Source of the DNA: Candidatus Zhuqueibacterota bacterium
GTDB lineage: Bacteria > Zhuqueibacterota > Zhuqueibacteria > Oceanimicrobiales > Oceanimicrobiaceae
NCBI GenBank assembly: GCA_029262035.1
Contig: JAJDAE010000002.1
Location: 1-44,518, forward strand
Direction of reading: 5' to 3'
Length of the DNA stretch: 44,518 nt
Shown: piece by piece, positions 44,381-44,518 of the stretch
How positions within the stretch are numbered: position 1 is the first letter of the stretch
Layout: every line of letters begins with the position of its first letter
Translations under genes and position numbers: made by a program
The notes under the pieces: generated by a model
The model's database searches: none
What the model was told of the DNA's origin: nothing
Seen by the model: only the letters and a program-made list of their open reading frames with translations

Positions 44381-44518
44381 TCAACTACCACCACCAGAGG
44401 TGGTGGCTTGATATTTTATACCTGGAAGGTATCCTGTTAATGATTATTTTTTCCTTTGTTGATTCTCTATTTCGCGCTCGCGTTGCTCCTGCCACTTCAC
44501 GTACTTTCGGATCTTATC
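44381..44518 (-). mobile_element. Probable end of an IS200/IS605-like element (partial)
   Basis: A perfect hairpin (44388-44395 with 44399-44406, CCACCACC/GGTGGTGG, 3-base loop) lies next to the broken secreted-protein frame. Upstream is the 3' end of an open frame that runs to the window edge. Small subterminal hairpins beside the transposase end are typical of the IS200/IS605 family. The element continues outside the window. Confidence 0.5.
44444..44518 (-). CDS. Partial transposase C-terminus (IS200/IS605-like)
   Basis: The last 24 codons of a frame cut by the window edge, ending in TAA at 44444-44446. The peptide, KIRKYVKWQEQREREIE then NQQRKK, looks like the terminal helix of Y1 (HUH) transposases of the TnpA/IS200 type, which often end in a 'KYxxxQE' helix. 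The catalytic HUH and Tyr residues are outside the window. Assignment rests on this tail and the hairpin. Confidence 0.5.
   Translation of the reverse strand, partial: DKIRKYVKWQEQREREIENQQRKK

Overview
The window looks like chromosomal DNA from a Gram-negative bacterium of the Fibrobacterota-Chlorobiota-Bacteroidota (FCB) neighbourhood, possibly a Calditrichota- or KSB1-like lineage. The evidence is a complete Bat (aerotolerance-type) operon, a GWxTD-family protein, an OmpP1/FadL-type porin, a C-terminal domain of the type IX secretion sorting kind, a short primary-type sigma factor without region 1.1, many TPR proteins and moderately AT-rich DNA. The phylum is an inference; no rRNA is present.

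Layout. 1-5.3 kb (+ strand): an SPFH membrane protein, two PilZ proteins flanking a YbdG-like mechanosensitive channel and a YkvA protein, a zinc-ribbon protein, then a DinB-fold protein coupled to a stand-alone NFACT-R domain. 5.4-8.8 kb (- strand): a GMC oxidoreductase, a Gfo/Idh/MocA oxidoreductase and an internally duplicated membrane protein of unknown family. 8.8-10 kb is gene-poor, with two small ORFs and one decayed ORF. 9.9-11.3 kb (+): a small basic protein overlapping the sigma factor gene, then KhpA. 11.4-18.5 kb (-): a formylglycine-enzyme-fold lipoprotein, a TPR-GWxTD protein, an OmpP1-like porin and a low-complexity lipoprotein. 18.6-29.6 kb (-): eleven tightly packed genes in transcription order: BatD-like, MoxR, DUF58, a TPR/SurA-like lipoprotein, a second BatD-like, BatA, BatB, BatC, BatD, BatE and TonB. 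29.7-38.6 kb (-): a TPR lipoprotein, DnaK, then a DnaJ-like/HtrA/FmdB group, a STAS-HATPase fusion with a small membrane protein, and an acyl-CoA ligase. 38.7-43.1 kb (-): a TPR protein, tRNA-Leu(GAG), SecG, TpiA, Gap and ComF. 43.1-44.5 kb is a repeat-rich scar containing a decayed heptad-repeat ORF, a large palindromic repeat, the truncated C-terminus of a secreted protein and the probable end of an IS200/IS605-like element.

Functionally the window is dominated by envelope maintenance. MoxR, DUF58 and the VWA/BatD/TPR proteins plausibly form an inner-membrane and periplasmic assembly; TonB as the last gene and a SurA-like lipoprotein in the middle suggest reach to the outer membrane. HtrA, DnaJ-like and DnaK provide protein quality control nearby. 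The best candidates for something under-described are the three BatD-like paralogues that share one cytoplasmic domain, the single-chain STAS-HATPase protein, the duplicated KDAP/EGF/FRS membrane protein, and the 21-bp-periodic decayed repeat gene.
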